Of a stretch of DNA of 64,000 bases, positions 19,830 through 28,435 are shown in pieces. The position numbers and the translations under genes are program-made. Numbering within the stretch: position 1 is the stretch's first letter; each line of letters begins with the position of its first letter. The stretch is from Paraburkholderia sprentiae WSM5005 (GTDB lineage: Bacteria > Pseudomonadota > Gammaproteobacteria > Burkholderiales > Burkholderiaceae). Below the pieces are notes generated by a model. That model saw nothing but the letters and a program-made list of their open reading frames with translations, was not told the origin of the DNA and did no database searches. The stretch is from contig NZ_CP017561.2 of the NCBI RefSeq assembly GCF_001865575.2, positions 806,001-870,000 on the forward strand, in the 5' to 3' direction.

Positions 19830-20879
19830 GTGGCCAGCGATGCTATGACGGTGCATACCGAAACGGGCAGCGGCGACGTCGAGCGCAAGGGCGTCGTCGT
19901 CATTACAGGGGCAAGCGCCGGCGTGGGGCGCGCGAGCGCGTCCGAATTCGCGCGGCAGGGCTATGACGTTGGGCTGATCGCGCGCGAGCCTCGACGGCTC
20001 GCACGTGCCGCCGAGGAGATCGCCGCAACCTATGGGGTGCGCGCACTAGCCCTTGCGGCCGATGTCGCCGATGCCGACGCGATCGAGCGCGCCGCGCAGC
20101 GCGTGAACCGCGAGTTGGGCGGCATCGACGTCTGGGTCAACGTCGCGATGGCGACCGCCTTTGCGCCGGTGTCCGCGCTCAGCGCGCGCGATGTCGAACG
20201 AGGCACGCAGGTAACCTACCTGGGGCAGGTCAACGGCATGCTGGCGGCGCTCGGCGTGATGCGTCCGCGAGGGCAGGGGACGATCGTCAATGTCGGCTCG
20301 GCGCTCGGGTACAGGTCGGTGCCGTTGCAGTCAGTCTATTGCGGCGCGAAGTTCGCGGTGCGCGGCTTCACCGATTCATTGCGTTCCGAGTTGCTGCACG
20401 ATGGCGTCGATATCCATCTGACGATGGTCGATCTTCCCGCGATCAATACGCCGCAATTCGACTGGGCGCTCAATCGCACGGGGCGTAGGGCGCGGCCGGT
20501 GGCGCCGGTTTTTCAGCCGGAAGTGGCGGCGCGGGCGATTTATTTTGCGGCCACCCATCGGCGGCGACAGGTGTGGGTCGGGTGGTCGACAGTGAAGGCG
20601 ATTCTCGCGAACCGGATCGCGCCGACGCTGCTCGATCGCTATCTCGCGCGTGCGGGTTACGACGGTCAATTGACCGATGAACCGTTGCCCGCCGATGCGC
20701 CCGCGAATCTCTACGAGCCAGTGCCCGGTAACTACGGTGCGCATGGTCGCTTCGATGATGAAGCGCGTACGTACAGCTGGGAGATGTTTACCGATCGGCA
20801 TCGCGATGCGGTGTATGGCGCGGCCGTGCTGGCGCTGGCCGGGGGTGTCGCGTGGCTGGCGAAGCGCAAGCGGCGGTGA
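19830..20879 (+). CDS. Short-chain dehydrogenase/reductase with C-terminal membrane tail
   Basis: A 349-residue NAD(P)-dependent oxidoreductase. The cofactor loop GASAGVG, the INVGSALGYRSVP active-site serine strand and the catalytic YCGAK are all present. It is longer than the usual 250-residue SDR: about 80 extra residues follow the core, ending in a hydrophobic helix (AVYGAAVLALAGGVAWLA) and a KRKRR tail that could anchor it in the membrane. I choose GTG 19830 because GGAGG lies 7 nt upstream; two ATGs at 19806 and 19815 have no such site. The substrate is unknown. It precedes the SulP gene by 57 bp and could be co-transcribed. Confidence 0.85.
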   Translation: MASDAMTVHTETGSGDVERKGVVVITGASAGVGRASASEFARQGYDVGLIAREPRRLARAAEEIAATYGVRALALAADVADADAIERAAQRVNRELGGIDVWVNVAMATAFAPVSALSARDVERGTQVTYLGQVNGMLAALGVMRPRGQGTIVNVGSALGYRSVPLQSVYCGAKFAVRGFTDSLRSELLHDGVDIHLTMVDLPAINTPQFDWALNRTGRRARPVAPVFQPEVAARAIYFAATHRRRQVWVGWSTVKAILANRIAPTLLDRYLARAGYDGQLTDEPLPADAPANLYEPVPGNYGAHGRFDDEARTYSWEMFTDRHRDAVYGAAVLALAGGVAWLAKRKRR

Positions 20880-20936
20880 TGCGCAGTTGGTCGGCGGGTC
20901 CGCTGTCGCCGACGAGACGACTGGACTATTCTACAA

Positions 20937-22730
20937 ATGACAGTACCGCCCACAATCCGTGGCGCGGCGTCTCGACGCGGACGTTCCGAAATGGAAGCGC
21001 AAAGGCCAGTTTCTCCGAAGGAACAGACTGCTGTGATCAGCGCGCGCCGCTGGATGCGCTGGCTGCCGGGGCTGACGGTGCTCAAGGCGTACCGTTTGAG
21101 CTGGCTGCCGAGCGATCTGACGGCGGGACTGGTATTGACCACGATGCTGGTGCCCGTCGGGATCGCCTACGCGGAGGCATCCGGCGTCCCTGGCGTGTAC
21201 GGCCTCTACGCGACGATCGTCCCACTGTTGGCGTATGCGCTGTTCGGCCCGAGCCGGATTCTCGTGCTCGGCCCCGACTCGGCGCTCGCGGCTCCGATTC
21301 TCGCGGTCGTCGTGCAAATCGCGGCCGGCGACCCTTCGCGCGCGATTGCGGTGGCCAGCATGATGGCGATCGTGTCCGGCCTGTTCTGTATCGTGCTGGG
21401 TTTGCTGCGGCTGGGATTCATCACCGAATTGCTGTCGAAGCCGATCCGCTACGGCTACATGAACGGCATTGCGCTCGCCGTTCTGATCAGCCAGTTGCCT
21501 AGACTGTTCGCGATCCGGATCGAAGAGCGCGGGCCGTTGCGGGATATCGTGAGCCTCGCGCTGGGCGTCGCCGCTGGCCAGGCCAACTGGTACAGCTTCG
21601 CGGTGGGCGCGGCAAGCCTTGCACTGATCCTGTTTCTGAAGCGCTTCGAAAAGCTGCCGGGCATCCTGATCGCCGTGATCGTTGCGACGTTGTGCGTGAC
21701 CGTCTTGCACCTCGATAGCGTCGGCGTGAAGGTGCTCGGCAAGATTCCTCAAGGCCTGCCGACCTTTGCGCTACCCTGGGTCAGCGATGCCGATCTGGTC
21801 AAGATACTGCTCGGCGGCTGCGCGGTCGCGTTGATTGCGTTCGCGGATACCAGCGTGCTATCGCGGACTTTCGCGGCACGTTTTCGCAGCCGCGTCGACC
21901 CCAATCAGGAGATGGTCGGGCTCGGCGTGGCCAATCTGGCGGCCGGCCTGTTCCACGGCTTCCCGATCAGCAGCAGTTCGTCGCGCACGCCGGTCGCCGA
22001 GGCCGCGGGCGCGAAGACGCAGCTGACGGGCGTCGTCGGCGCGCTTGCGGTCGCGGCGCTGCTGATGGCCGCGCCCAATCTGATGCGCTACCTGCCCAAC
22101 AGCGCGCTCGCCGCGGTCGTCATTGCGGCGGCGCTCGGTCTCTTCGAGATCACGGACCTGAAGCGGATCTTCCGCATCCAGCAATGGGAGTTCTGGCTGT
22201 CGATGGCCTGCTTTGCCGGCGTCGCCGTGTTCGGTGCGATTCCGGGCATCTGCTTCGCGGTGGTGATCGCGGTCATCGAATTTCTGTGGGACGGCTGGCG
22301 ACCGCACTATGCGGTGCTCGGTCGCGTCGAGGGTTTGCGCGGCTATCACGACGTGCAGCGCTATCCGCATGCCGAACGTATCGCTGGGCTCGTGCTGTTT
22401 CGCTGGGATGCGCCGCTGTTCTTTGCGAACGCCGAGCAGTTTCAGCAGCGCCTGCTCGAAGCCGTCGCGGAATCGCCGTCAGCGGTCCGGCGCGTGGTGG
22501 TGGCGGCCGAACCGGTGACGAGCGTGGACGTCACCTCCGCCGATATGTTGCGGGATCTGACGCGCACGCTCGACGAACGCGGGATTGGGCTGCACTTTGC
22601 GGAGGTGAAGGATCCGGTTCGCGACAAGCTTAGGCGCTTCGAGTTGACCGATCTGCTTGGCGATGCGTGCTTTCATCCGACGGTGAATAGTGCGGTTGAT
22701 GGGTATGTCGAGACGGTCGGGAAGGGATAG
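20937..22730 (+). CDS. SulP-family inorganic anion transporter with STAS domain
   Basis: A 597-residue inner-membrane transporter: about 10-14 helices between residues 45 and 435 with the SulP signature segment (LTTMLVPVGIAYAEASGVPG, then GLYATIVPLLAYALFGPSR) and the second motif ADTSVLSRTFAAR..; a cytoplasmic STAS domain (about 460-590) follows, seen in RIAGLVLFRWDAPLFFANAE and TSVDVTSADMLRDLTRTL. Substrates in the family include sulfate, bicarbonate and dicarboxylates; the sequence does not tell which. The start could also be ATG 20991; neither has a strong ribosome binding site. Confidence 0.9.
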   Translation: MTVPPTIRGAASRRGRSEMEAQRPVSPKEQTAVISARRWMRWLPGLTVLKAYRLSWLPSDLTAGLVLTTMLVPVGIAYAEASGVPGVYGLYATIVPLLAYALFGPSRILVLGPDSALAAPILAVVVQIAAGDPSRAIAVASMMAIVSGLFCIVLGLLRLGFITELLSKPIRYGYMNGIALAVLISQLPRLFAIRIEERGPLRDIVSLALGVAAGQANWYSFAVGAASLALILFLKRFEKLPGILIAVIVATLCVTVLHLDSVGVKVLGKIPQGLPTFALPWVSDADLVKILLGGCAVALIAFADTSVLSRTFAARFRSRVDPNQEMVGLGVANLAAGLFHGFPISSSSSRTPVAEAAGAKTQLTGVVGALAVAALLMAAPNLMRYLPNSALAAVVIAAALGLFEITDLKRIFRIQQWEFWLSMACFAGVAVFGAIPGICFAVVIAVIEFLWDGWRPHYAVLGRVEGLRGYHDVQRYPHAERIAGLVLFRWDAPLFFANAEQFQQRLLEAVAESPSAVRRVVVAAEPVTSVDVTSADMLRDLTRTLDERGIGLHFAEVKDPVRDKLRRFELTDLLGDACFHPTVNSAVDGYVETVGKG

Positions 22731-22759
22731 GGTTTGAGTTTGGCACGACCTCGCCTGCT

Positions 22760-23512
22760 TCACGACGGGCTCTCTTCACGGTGTTGCCGTTTCAACGCGG
22801 AATAGCCGCGTTTGAGGAGGACGTCCATCAGGACCGGCGTTTTGGATTCGTCCGGCGCGGGATTCTTTGGGTCGGGGTCGCCGAAAGCAAATTCGACATC
22901 CACCGGAAATCGGCTCGTCGGCAGATTCGAAGCACGATAGCGATAGCTATGCAGCCGAATCTGTGGTGGCGTCGCTCCCATGTCGTTGCCGGGCCACCGC
23001 TCGCCGTTGCCATCGACCCAGTAACCGATATCGACCTTGAGGAGGTCTTCCAGCGTCGAGCGGCTGATGTCAGTCAATAGTGGACTGAAACGGATTGTGA
23101 ACTTCAGCATGACTTGCTTGACCTTCGTGCGGTCGGCGGAGGGGTCGAGCGGATCGGGTATCACAACTACGATGATTTGCGTCCGCGGGAAAGCCGGATT
23201 CACGAAGGAATACTCCGTAACTCCTACCACGCCGCGCTGAGGCCGCGCCGCAAGAATGCGGCCGAATATCGTATGTGCGGGATCGAAGGGCTGGTCGTCC
23301 CGCAGGATCGCCATTGCCGTGGTCAATATCCTGAAGGCCATGTCGCGCTGGGCATCGGTCACAGTGGGTTTCATCTCAGTTCCTGGCCCCGACGGTCCTG
23401 AGGGCGTCGATGTACTGAGCTGTGCATGTACCGGGATTGCGAACAAGAGGATCACCAGGATTGCGCCAGTAGGCCTGAACCACTTCCGCGCAGGCGTAGG
23501 CATCTTCTTCAT
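22760..23512 (-). CDS. Putative T6SS immunity protein, exported (second, distal copy)
   Basis: A 250-residue protein with a cleavable signal peptide (MKKMPTPARKWF..., cleavage expected after IPVHA). It is about 90% identical (221 of 246 aligned residues on my count) to the next gene upstream and differs by three extra C-terminal residues after RQHRE. Differences concentrate around residues 80-112. No enzyme motif is visible. Because it belongs to a tandem duplicate directly behind a VgrG carrying a metallopeptidase-like domain, I infer a periplasmic immunity protein, possibly against a related toxin variant. The start at 23512 is chosen because GGAG stands about 8 nt upstream, as in the first copy. 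Confidence 0.65.
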   Translation of the reverse strand: MKKMPTPARKWFRPTGAILVILLFAIPVHAQLSTSTPSGPSGPGTEMKPTVTDAQRDMAFRILTTAMAILRDDQPFDPAHTIFGRILAARPQRGVVGVTEYSFVNPAFPRTQIIVVVIPDPLDPSADRTKVKQVMLKFTIRFSPLLTDISRSTLEDLLKVDIGYWVDGNGERWPGNDMGATPPQIRLHSYRYRASNLPTSRFPVDVEFAFGDPDPKNPAPDESKTPVLMDVLLKRGYSALKRQHREESPS

Positions 23513-23549
23513 GAAGTTGGCTCCTATAGCCGGCTTCGGATTGCGGGCT
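23376..23549 (-). pseudogene. Orphan C-terminal tail of the VgrG effector domain
   Basis: In the distal copy of the 778-bp duplication the minus strand still encodes the VgrG C-terminus in an open frame: it reads QSEAGYRSQLHEEDAYACAE and continues to a TGA at 23376, matching the vgrG tail almost residue for residue (QFETGYRSQLHEEDAYACAE in the full gene). It has no start codon or ribosome binding site of its own in that frame and underlies the signal-peptide region of the second immunity gene. It is a by-product of the duplication and is probably not expressed, but it could serve as a recombination substrate for exchanging effector tails. Confidence 0.75.
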
Positions 23550-24290
23550 CTATTCACGGTGTTGCCGTTTCAACGCGGAATAGTCACGATTGAGGAGGAC
23601 GTCCATGAGGACCGGCATTTTGGATTCGCCCGGAGCTGGATTCTGTGGGTCAGGGTCGCCGAAAGCAAATTCGACATCCACCGGAAATCGGCTCGTCGGC
23701 AGATTCGAAGCACGATAGCGATAGCTATGCAGCCGAATCTGTGGTGGCGTCGCTCCCATGTCGTTGCCGGGCCACCGCTCGCCGTTGCCGTCGACCCAGT
23801 AACCGATATCGACCTGGAGGAGATCTTCCAGCGTCGAGCGGCTGATGTCTGTCAATAGCGGACTGAAACGGATTGTGAAGTCCAGCATGACCTGCTTGAC
23901 CTTCGTGCGGTCGGCTGAGGGGTCGAGCGGATCGGGTATCACAACTACGATGATTCGAGTGTCGGGCAACACCGGATTCTCGAAGGAATACTCCGTAACA
24001 CCTACTGCGCCGCGCTCAGGCTGCGCCGACAGAACGCGGCCGAATATCGTACGCGCGGGATCGAACGGTTGGTCGTCCCGCAGCATCGCCATTGCCGTGG
24101 TCAATATCCTGAAGGCCATGTCGCGCTGGGCATCGGTCACAGTCGGTTCCATCTCAACTCCTGGTCCCGACGATCCTGAGGGCGTCGATGTATTGAGCTG
24201 TGCATGTACCGGGATTGCGAACGAGAGGATCACCAGGATTGCGCCAGTAGGCCTGAACCACTTCCGCGCAAGCGTAGGCATCTTCTTCAT
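23550..24290 (-). CDS. Putative T6SS immunity protein, exported (first copy, overlaps vgrG)
   Basis: A 246-residue protein beginning MKKMPTLARKWFRPTGAILV, with a hydrophobic core and a signal-peptidase-I site IPVHA before the mature Gln-Leu-Asn start; the product should be periplasmic. Its first 137 nt overlap the 3' end of vgrG in another frame, so the signal peptide is encoded by the same bases as the effector's last 45 codons. GGAG about 8 nt upstream supports the start; an upstream in-frame extension to 24383 has no homology in the duplicate. The mature domain (about 31-246) has no motif I recognise. Position right behind a toxin-bearing VgrG and export argue for an immunity role against a periplasm-acting effector. 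Confidence 0.7.
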   Translation of the reverse strand: MKKMPTLARKWFRPTGAILVILSFAIPVHAQLNTSTPSGSSGPGVEMEPTVTDAQRDMAFRILTTAMAMLRDDQPFDPARTIFGRVLSAQPERGAVGVTEYSFENPVLPDTRIIVVVIPDPLDPSADRTKVKQVMLDFTIRFSPLLTDISRSTLEDLLQVDIGYWVDGNGERWPGNDMGATPPQIRLHSYRYRASNLPTSRFPVDVEFAFGDPDPQNPAPGESKMPVLMDVLLNRDYSALKRQHRE

Positions 24291-27200
24291 GAAGTTGGCT
24301 CCGATAGCCGGTTTCGAATTGCGCCATCTTTTGTGCTGTTTCAGCAGAGACATTAAGCAGCTCACATACCTTCCTTTCGGCAAGCGGAAGATCTCGCCTG
24401 ACGTACTCCCAGCCCGGCTTGTCCTGCATGTAGGAAATTAGCCAGTAGTAGTGGAATACAAGCATCCTGTGCAGACCGATGTGAACGCGATGATCGTCGG
24501 GCAGCGTCGTGTTTCCAGCCGCTGCATAGGGTTTTTTTAGAGTCGTCGACCGATACACCAATTGAATATTCGGCAGGTCCCTGTAGTCGTCCGGAAAGTG
24601 CTGAAGCAAAGAGAACATCCAGAAGTACTGCTGGCAGTGGCGAGACTCGTGATACAGCGTGTCGGCAAATGCCCTGAGACGGTTATCCAGCGAGGACGGC
24701 CGGTCCCTGAGCTCGATGATGCGCGCGATTTCGCTCTCGTTGACGGCGATAAGCCAGTACTTCCCAAGGAATGCGGCGCTGACATCCTGTCGTAGGTTGT
24801 ACTCCGTTGCCCGCCGTGGATTGACAATCACGAGCTTTGGCATGGCACCGCCATTTTCCGAGTTGGCGGCATCCGGTCGTGGCAATCCGAAGGGCCCGGC
24901 ACTAAGCGCCTCTTCCAAGTTCGGCCCGACCGCCTTTTCGATCATCTCTCTTGAACCGAGGGTCAGCGGCCACGTCACCCCGGCCCAATCGATTCCCTGC
25001 AACGCAGTCTTAATCGCAGCCGTATAAGCCTTGGTCACCGCATATTCGACGTCCTTGCGCATCGACATGCCAGCGGGCGCGTCGGCCTCGGTTGCACCGT
25101 GGACGAAGTGATAAAAGCGCAGCCCGAAGTTCATCGGATCGCACGAGACGAATTCGGGCGCCTTGTCTTCCGTCGTCGCGCTCGGATCGGGAGAGGCCAC
25201 GGCCTTTCCCGCGACCTTGGCGCTGCGCTTCTCGGCGTTGGGTACAGCGCCCGCAAACGGCTCGTTCGCCTCCCTGATCACCGCGCCTTTGCTCACCGCA
25301 ATCACCTTGTCCGGCTCACTCGCGGCAAACAGTTCGACCGTCGCAAACGCAAGCATATTGCTGGTGACGAGACTCATCTCTCCAAGCGCATTGGTCACAC
25401 CCTGAATCCGCTGACCATCGTCGAGTGTGATGCGGTACGGCTGATTCGGCAGTGCGAAGCCCGAATCGTGTTCGATCAGAACATGATGCGCCGCCAGCTT
25501 GCCGGGATGGCCTGGCGTGACCGGCACATTGACCGGGCGAACTGCTGGCCCGTCGGTCCGATGACTACGCGCATGAACCCGATGCTCGCCAGCCGTATAG
25601 ACCTTGTACCCCTCCGAATTGATGACCACTTTCGTGTTACCCGCATGGAACACGATTTCCTTGCTGGCCATCAGGTTGATCGAATCGGTCCTACTGATGA
25701 TGCTGACGACTCGTTGCGCGATGATCTCGACGTCATCGCTTTGCGCGTCGATCTGCACCTTGCCCGACGTAGCCTTCAGTCTGATGCCAAGATGTTGCGC
25801 GAACACCCGCACGCCGTTGACCGCCGACGCCAGCAGCGATTTCACCGCTGCGATGCTGACATGTCCGCCCGCGGTGAGCGCCACGTGATCGACACTCGCC
25901 ACATGCGTGCTTTGCGCTGCGTTGAGACTGACCCCCGCCGCGCTGGCCAGCACCATGTCGGGCTGGGCCAGTTGCGCAAAGGGCTGCTCCGCGCTCGCCG
26001 CACCGCCGCGTATCGCGTCGTTCTGCAGTTTGATGGTCCGCGATACGTCGCTTTGGCTGGTCTGCTGTTCCTGCGCGTCGTATCGTCGAGCGAGACCCGC
26101 GAGGTTCTCATGGATGCCGCAGGCCTGTGTGAGGCGCGCCATGGTCTCGCCGATGTCCTTTGCTGGCGCAGTGGAGCCGTGACGCGCGTCGGTGGTGATC
26201 AGCATGCCCCTGTTGGCGCGCGCGACACCCCATGCGTCAGTGGCCAACTCCCAGCCTTCACCGCGCGCTTGCTGTCGGCCGACCTCGCGCACGACGCGCG
26301 TGTTGTAACCCAGCACGAGGCGCGACTGCGCGTGATCGCTGGCGAGCTGCGCCTGAAGCTGCTCCGGCGTGTCGTCCAGAACGACGTGATTGGTCTGGCC
26401 GGCGCGGCCCTCCTTGAGCTCCTTGCTTAGGACGCCGGAGAGTGCCTGGTTATCCGGTAGCTTCCACGGCGGCTGATTCCGGTCATTGACCATCCGGCCC
26501 GATACGTACGGCTTATCCGGGTCCCCTTCGTGGTAGCTGACCGAGACCTCCTGACCGACGCGCGGCGAATAAATCGCGCCGAAGCCATTGCCCTGCCACG
26601 GTGACGACACGCGCACCCAGCAACTGGCGCCTGCGTGTTTCGGGCCAAGTCGGTCCCAGACGAAACGCACCTTCACGCGCGCGTATCCGTCGACCCATAT
26701 CGGCCGATCCTCGGCCGCCACCACGATTGCCGTTTCCGTGGCGCAGCGAGGCTTCTTCTTCGGGCGGTTTCTGAAGAACGAATTGGCGGGTTGAAGCACG
26801 AAGTCGGTCATGCACTGGCGCAGCGCATCGCTCGGGCCGTCGCCCGGCGACTGCGTGTTCTGCGGCGCATTGCGAATGTCGAGCGTGGTCGACACGACCA
26901 GGTACTCGGCATTGACTTCCCGCTGTGGATGGTCGTTTAGCCAGAATGTTTTTCCGGTTGTCAGGCCGCGCAGATTGCCTTGCCCCTTCAGGCGCAGACG
27001 ACGGCTGCGCATTGCATCGACGCGCACGCTCGCGAGGTGTTCGGCTTCACTGCGGAAGTCGTTTCGCTTGCCTGACAATCCCGCCGCTCCAGCGAGCGGC
27101 TGCGAGTAGTCGCCCCAGCGGTGTTGCTCGAGGTTGTCGTAGGACGAGTCGCTATAGCTGTTGTACTCGCCCTCGAAGCGCTCGCCGGGACGCGTGTAGT

Positions 27201-28014
27201 CGTAGTCGATCAGACTGACCTTGCCTGTCGTGAGCCGGCTTGAGACCTTGATCTTGTGAATGTGCTCTTCGTCGACTTGCCTGTCAGTGCGCGGGTGATA
27301 GCGCAGTGAAGCGTACGCGTTGTCGTGCTGTTTGTGCGAGCCCGGAGAATCGCACAGTACCAGCGTCATACCGTCGAACAGGTAGTAGATTCCCCATTCT
27401 CTCCAGATGCGAGTCAGGAACGCGAAGTCGGATTCCCACATCTGCCGCACGTAGTCCCGCTTGGGGTAGCCGTTGCACAGGCCCGGCGCGCCGAGTTCCA
27501 TCAAGACCGGAAAGTGATACCGCTCCTTGAGGATACTGTCAGTGATGTCCACCACGCTCGCGTCGTGAAAGATCCTGCTTTCGCAGGTTTTCGTGGCCAG
27601 CCATAGCCAGGGACGGACTATGAATCGGTAATGAGCGCGCCGGCCGTCGGTGCCTGTCTGAGTGATGCCGGTTATGAGGCCCGAAATCGTGCGGCTGCCC
27701 GCGCCCGCGGCTGCGCCCGCGTGTGCTGCGTTGCCGGTTTCCAACATCTGCCGGCCGAATAATCCGTTCCCGTCGAAAGCGATCGAAACATCGATGACCT
27801 TGCCAATCAGGCTATCGAGTGCGACGAGTTCCTGTGCTTGCCACAATCCGAGCGTCGGACTGTCGATCGTCGCGACATCGAGCGTGTATCGATAGAGCTT
27901 GCCCAGGGTTTCGGTGGCGCGCAGCCGTAGTGGAGCCAACAATGGCTCGTCACCCCATGTGGGTAGCGCGTCGCCGGAAAGACCTAAAGTGCGGTTCGGT
28001 GCGGTTTTGAACAT
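24154..28014 (-). CDS. vgrG: T6SS spike protein VgrG with C-terminal HExxH metallopeptidase-like effector domain
   Basis: A 1,286-residue 'evolved' VgrG. Residues about 15-520 are the gp27/gp5-like spike base and OB fold (RDYVRQMWESDFAFLTRIW, then WVRVSSPWQGNGFGAIYSPR and GDPDKPYVSGRM). A DUF2345-type beta-helix region follows (about 560-830, with HVALTAGGHVSIAA and VFHAGNTKVVINSEG), then a transthyretin-like adaptor (about 840-915, FALPNQPYRITLDDGQRIQG). The rest (about 950-1286) is an effector domain with LYHESRHCQQYFW: HESRH at 1122-1126 is a zincin HExxH motif, and HEEDAYACAE (Glu 1243/1244) could give the third zinc ligand. I use ATG 28014; a TTG ten codons upstream is possible. A PAAR gene precedes and two putative immunity genes follow. 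Confidence 0.9.
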   Translation of the reverse strand: MFKTAPNRTLGLSGDALPTWGDEPLLAPLRLRATETLGKLYRYTLDVATIDSPTLGLWQAQELVALDSLIGKVIDVSIAFDGNGLFGRQMLETGNAAHAGAAAGAGSRTISGLITGITQTGTDGRRAHYRFIVRPWLWLATKTCESRIFHDASVVDITDSILKERYHFPVLMELGAPGLCNGYPKRDYVRQMWESDFAFLTRIWREWGIYYLFDGMTLVLCDSPGSHKQHDNAYASLRYHPRTDRQVDEEHIHKIKVSSRLTTGKVSLIDYDYTRPGERFEGEYNSYSDSSYDNLEQHRWGDYSQPLAGAAGLSGKRNDFRSEAEHLASVRVDAMRSRRLRLKGQGNLRGLTTGKTFWLNDHPQREVNAEYLVVSTTLDIRNAPQNTQSPGDGPSDALRQCMTDFVLQPANSFFRNRPKKKPRCATETAIVVAAEDRPIWVDGYARVKVRFVWDRLGPKHAGASCWVRVSSPWQGNGFGAIYSPRVGQEVSVSYHEGDPDKPYVSGRMVNDRNQPPWKLPDNQALSGVLSKELKEGRAGQTNHVVLDDTPEQLQAQLASDHAQSRLVLGYNTRVVREVGRQQARGEGWELATDAWGVARANRGMLITTDARHGSTAPAKDIGETMARLTQACGIHENLAGLARRYDAQEQQTSQSDVSRTIKLQNDAIRGGAASAEQPFAQLAQPDMVLASAAGVSLNAAQSTHVASVDHVALTAGGHVSIAAVKSLLASAVNGVRVFAQHLGIRLKATSGKVQIDAQSDDVEIIAQRVVSIISRTDSINLMASKEIVFHAGNTKVVINSEGYKVYTAGEHRVHARSHRTDGPAVRPVNVPVTPGHPGKLAAHHVLIEHDSGFALPNQPYRITLDDGQRIQGVTNALGEMSLVTSNMLAFATVELFAASEPDKVIAVSKGAVIREANEPFAGAVPNAEKRSAKVAGKAVASPDPSATTEDKAPEFVSCDPMNFGLRFYHFVHGATEADAPAGMSMRKDVEYAVTKAYTAAIKTALQGIDWAGVTWPLTLGSREMIEKAVGPNLEEALSAGPFGLPRPDAANSENGGAMPKLVIVNPRRATEYNLRQDVSAAFLGKYWLIAVNESEIARIIELRDRPSSLDNRLRAFADTLYHESRHCQQYFWMFSLLQHFPDDYRDLPNIQLVYRSTTLKKPYAAAGNTTLPDDHRVHIGLHRMLVFHYYWLISYMQDKPGWEYVRRDLPLAERKVCELLNVSAETAQKMAQFETGYRSQLHEEDAYACAEVVQAYWRNPGDPLVRNPGTCTAQYIDALRIVGTRS

Positions 28015-28055
28015 GCGTGCACGAATGCGAATGTGTGGCGGCAATCAGGAAGCGA

Positions 28056-28307
28056 TCAGGACGCAATCAGAATCGCGCCACAGCCCGTGCGGTCGCCGGC
28101 ATAGCTGACGCGCTTGCCGCGATGCGTCCGCTGGCCGGTCGCGATGATCGGATAGACACCGCCACACCTCGGACATTGGACGCCGTGTCCATCGAGGGCA
28201 ACCGGGACGCCCATATGCATGAGGTCGGGCGCGGCCTCGATGACCGTGCCGTCGTGGGTCGTCTTGTCTGCGAGTCGCGTCATTGGCTGGCCGTTGCAGT
28301 TCTCCAT
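28056..28307 (-). CDS. PAAR-domain protein (T6SS spike tip)
   Basis: An 83-residue protein forming the sharp metal-stabilised tip that sits on the VgrG trimer. Nearly the whole chain is the PAAR domain: RLADKTTHDGTVIEA, then MGVPVALDGHGVQCPRCG and a final RVSYAGDRTGCGAILI. Cys45, Cys48 and Cys76 with His62 are candidate metal ligands of the tip. AAGGG precedes the ATG at 28307. It has no extension, so it is a tip without its own toxin. The gene ends 41 bp before vgrG on the same strand, consistent with one transcription unit PAAR-vgrG-immunity-immunity. Confidence 0.88.
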   Translation of the reverse strand: MENCNGQPMTRLADKTTHDGTVIEAAPDLMHMGVPVALDGHGVQCPRCGGVYPIIATGQRTHRGKRVSYAGDRTGCGAILIAS

Positions 28308-28435
28308 CGCTTTTCCCTTGTGATGTGCGAACGACAGTATCGGGAGTGGCGTGGTCTAAGGCTTTCGGAATTGGACGAATTTTTAGCCTGGACAGGATAA
28401 TTGTTTGATCTTCTAGGCGAACAGGGCCTCTGGGC

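Larger units (their letters stand above)
22767..24325. repeat. 778-bp tandem direct repeat, two copies
   Basis: Copy 1 covers about 22767-23544 and copy 2 about 23545-24325, abutting head to tail; equivalent landmarks are offset by exactly 778 bp (for example the two immunity start codons at 23512 and 24290, and the stop triplets of the VgrG frame at 23376 and 24154). Each copy holds one whole immunity gene plus the last about 55 codons of the vgrG frame. Copies are close to 90-95% alike, with silent and non-silent changes, so the event is not very recent. Confidence 0.85.

Noticed and set aside
22767..24325. Tandem 778-bp repeat as an insertion sequence or CRISPR
   Set aside because: It has no transposase or inverted ends, and the repeat contains complete immunity genes; it is a gene duplication.
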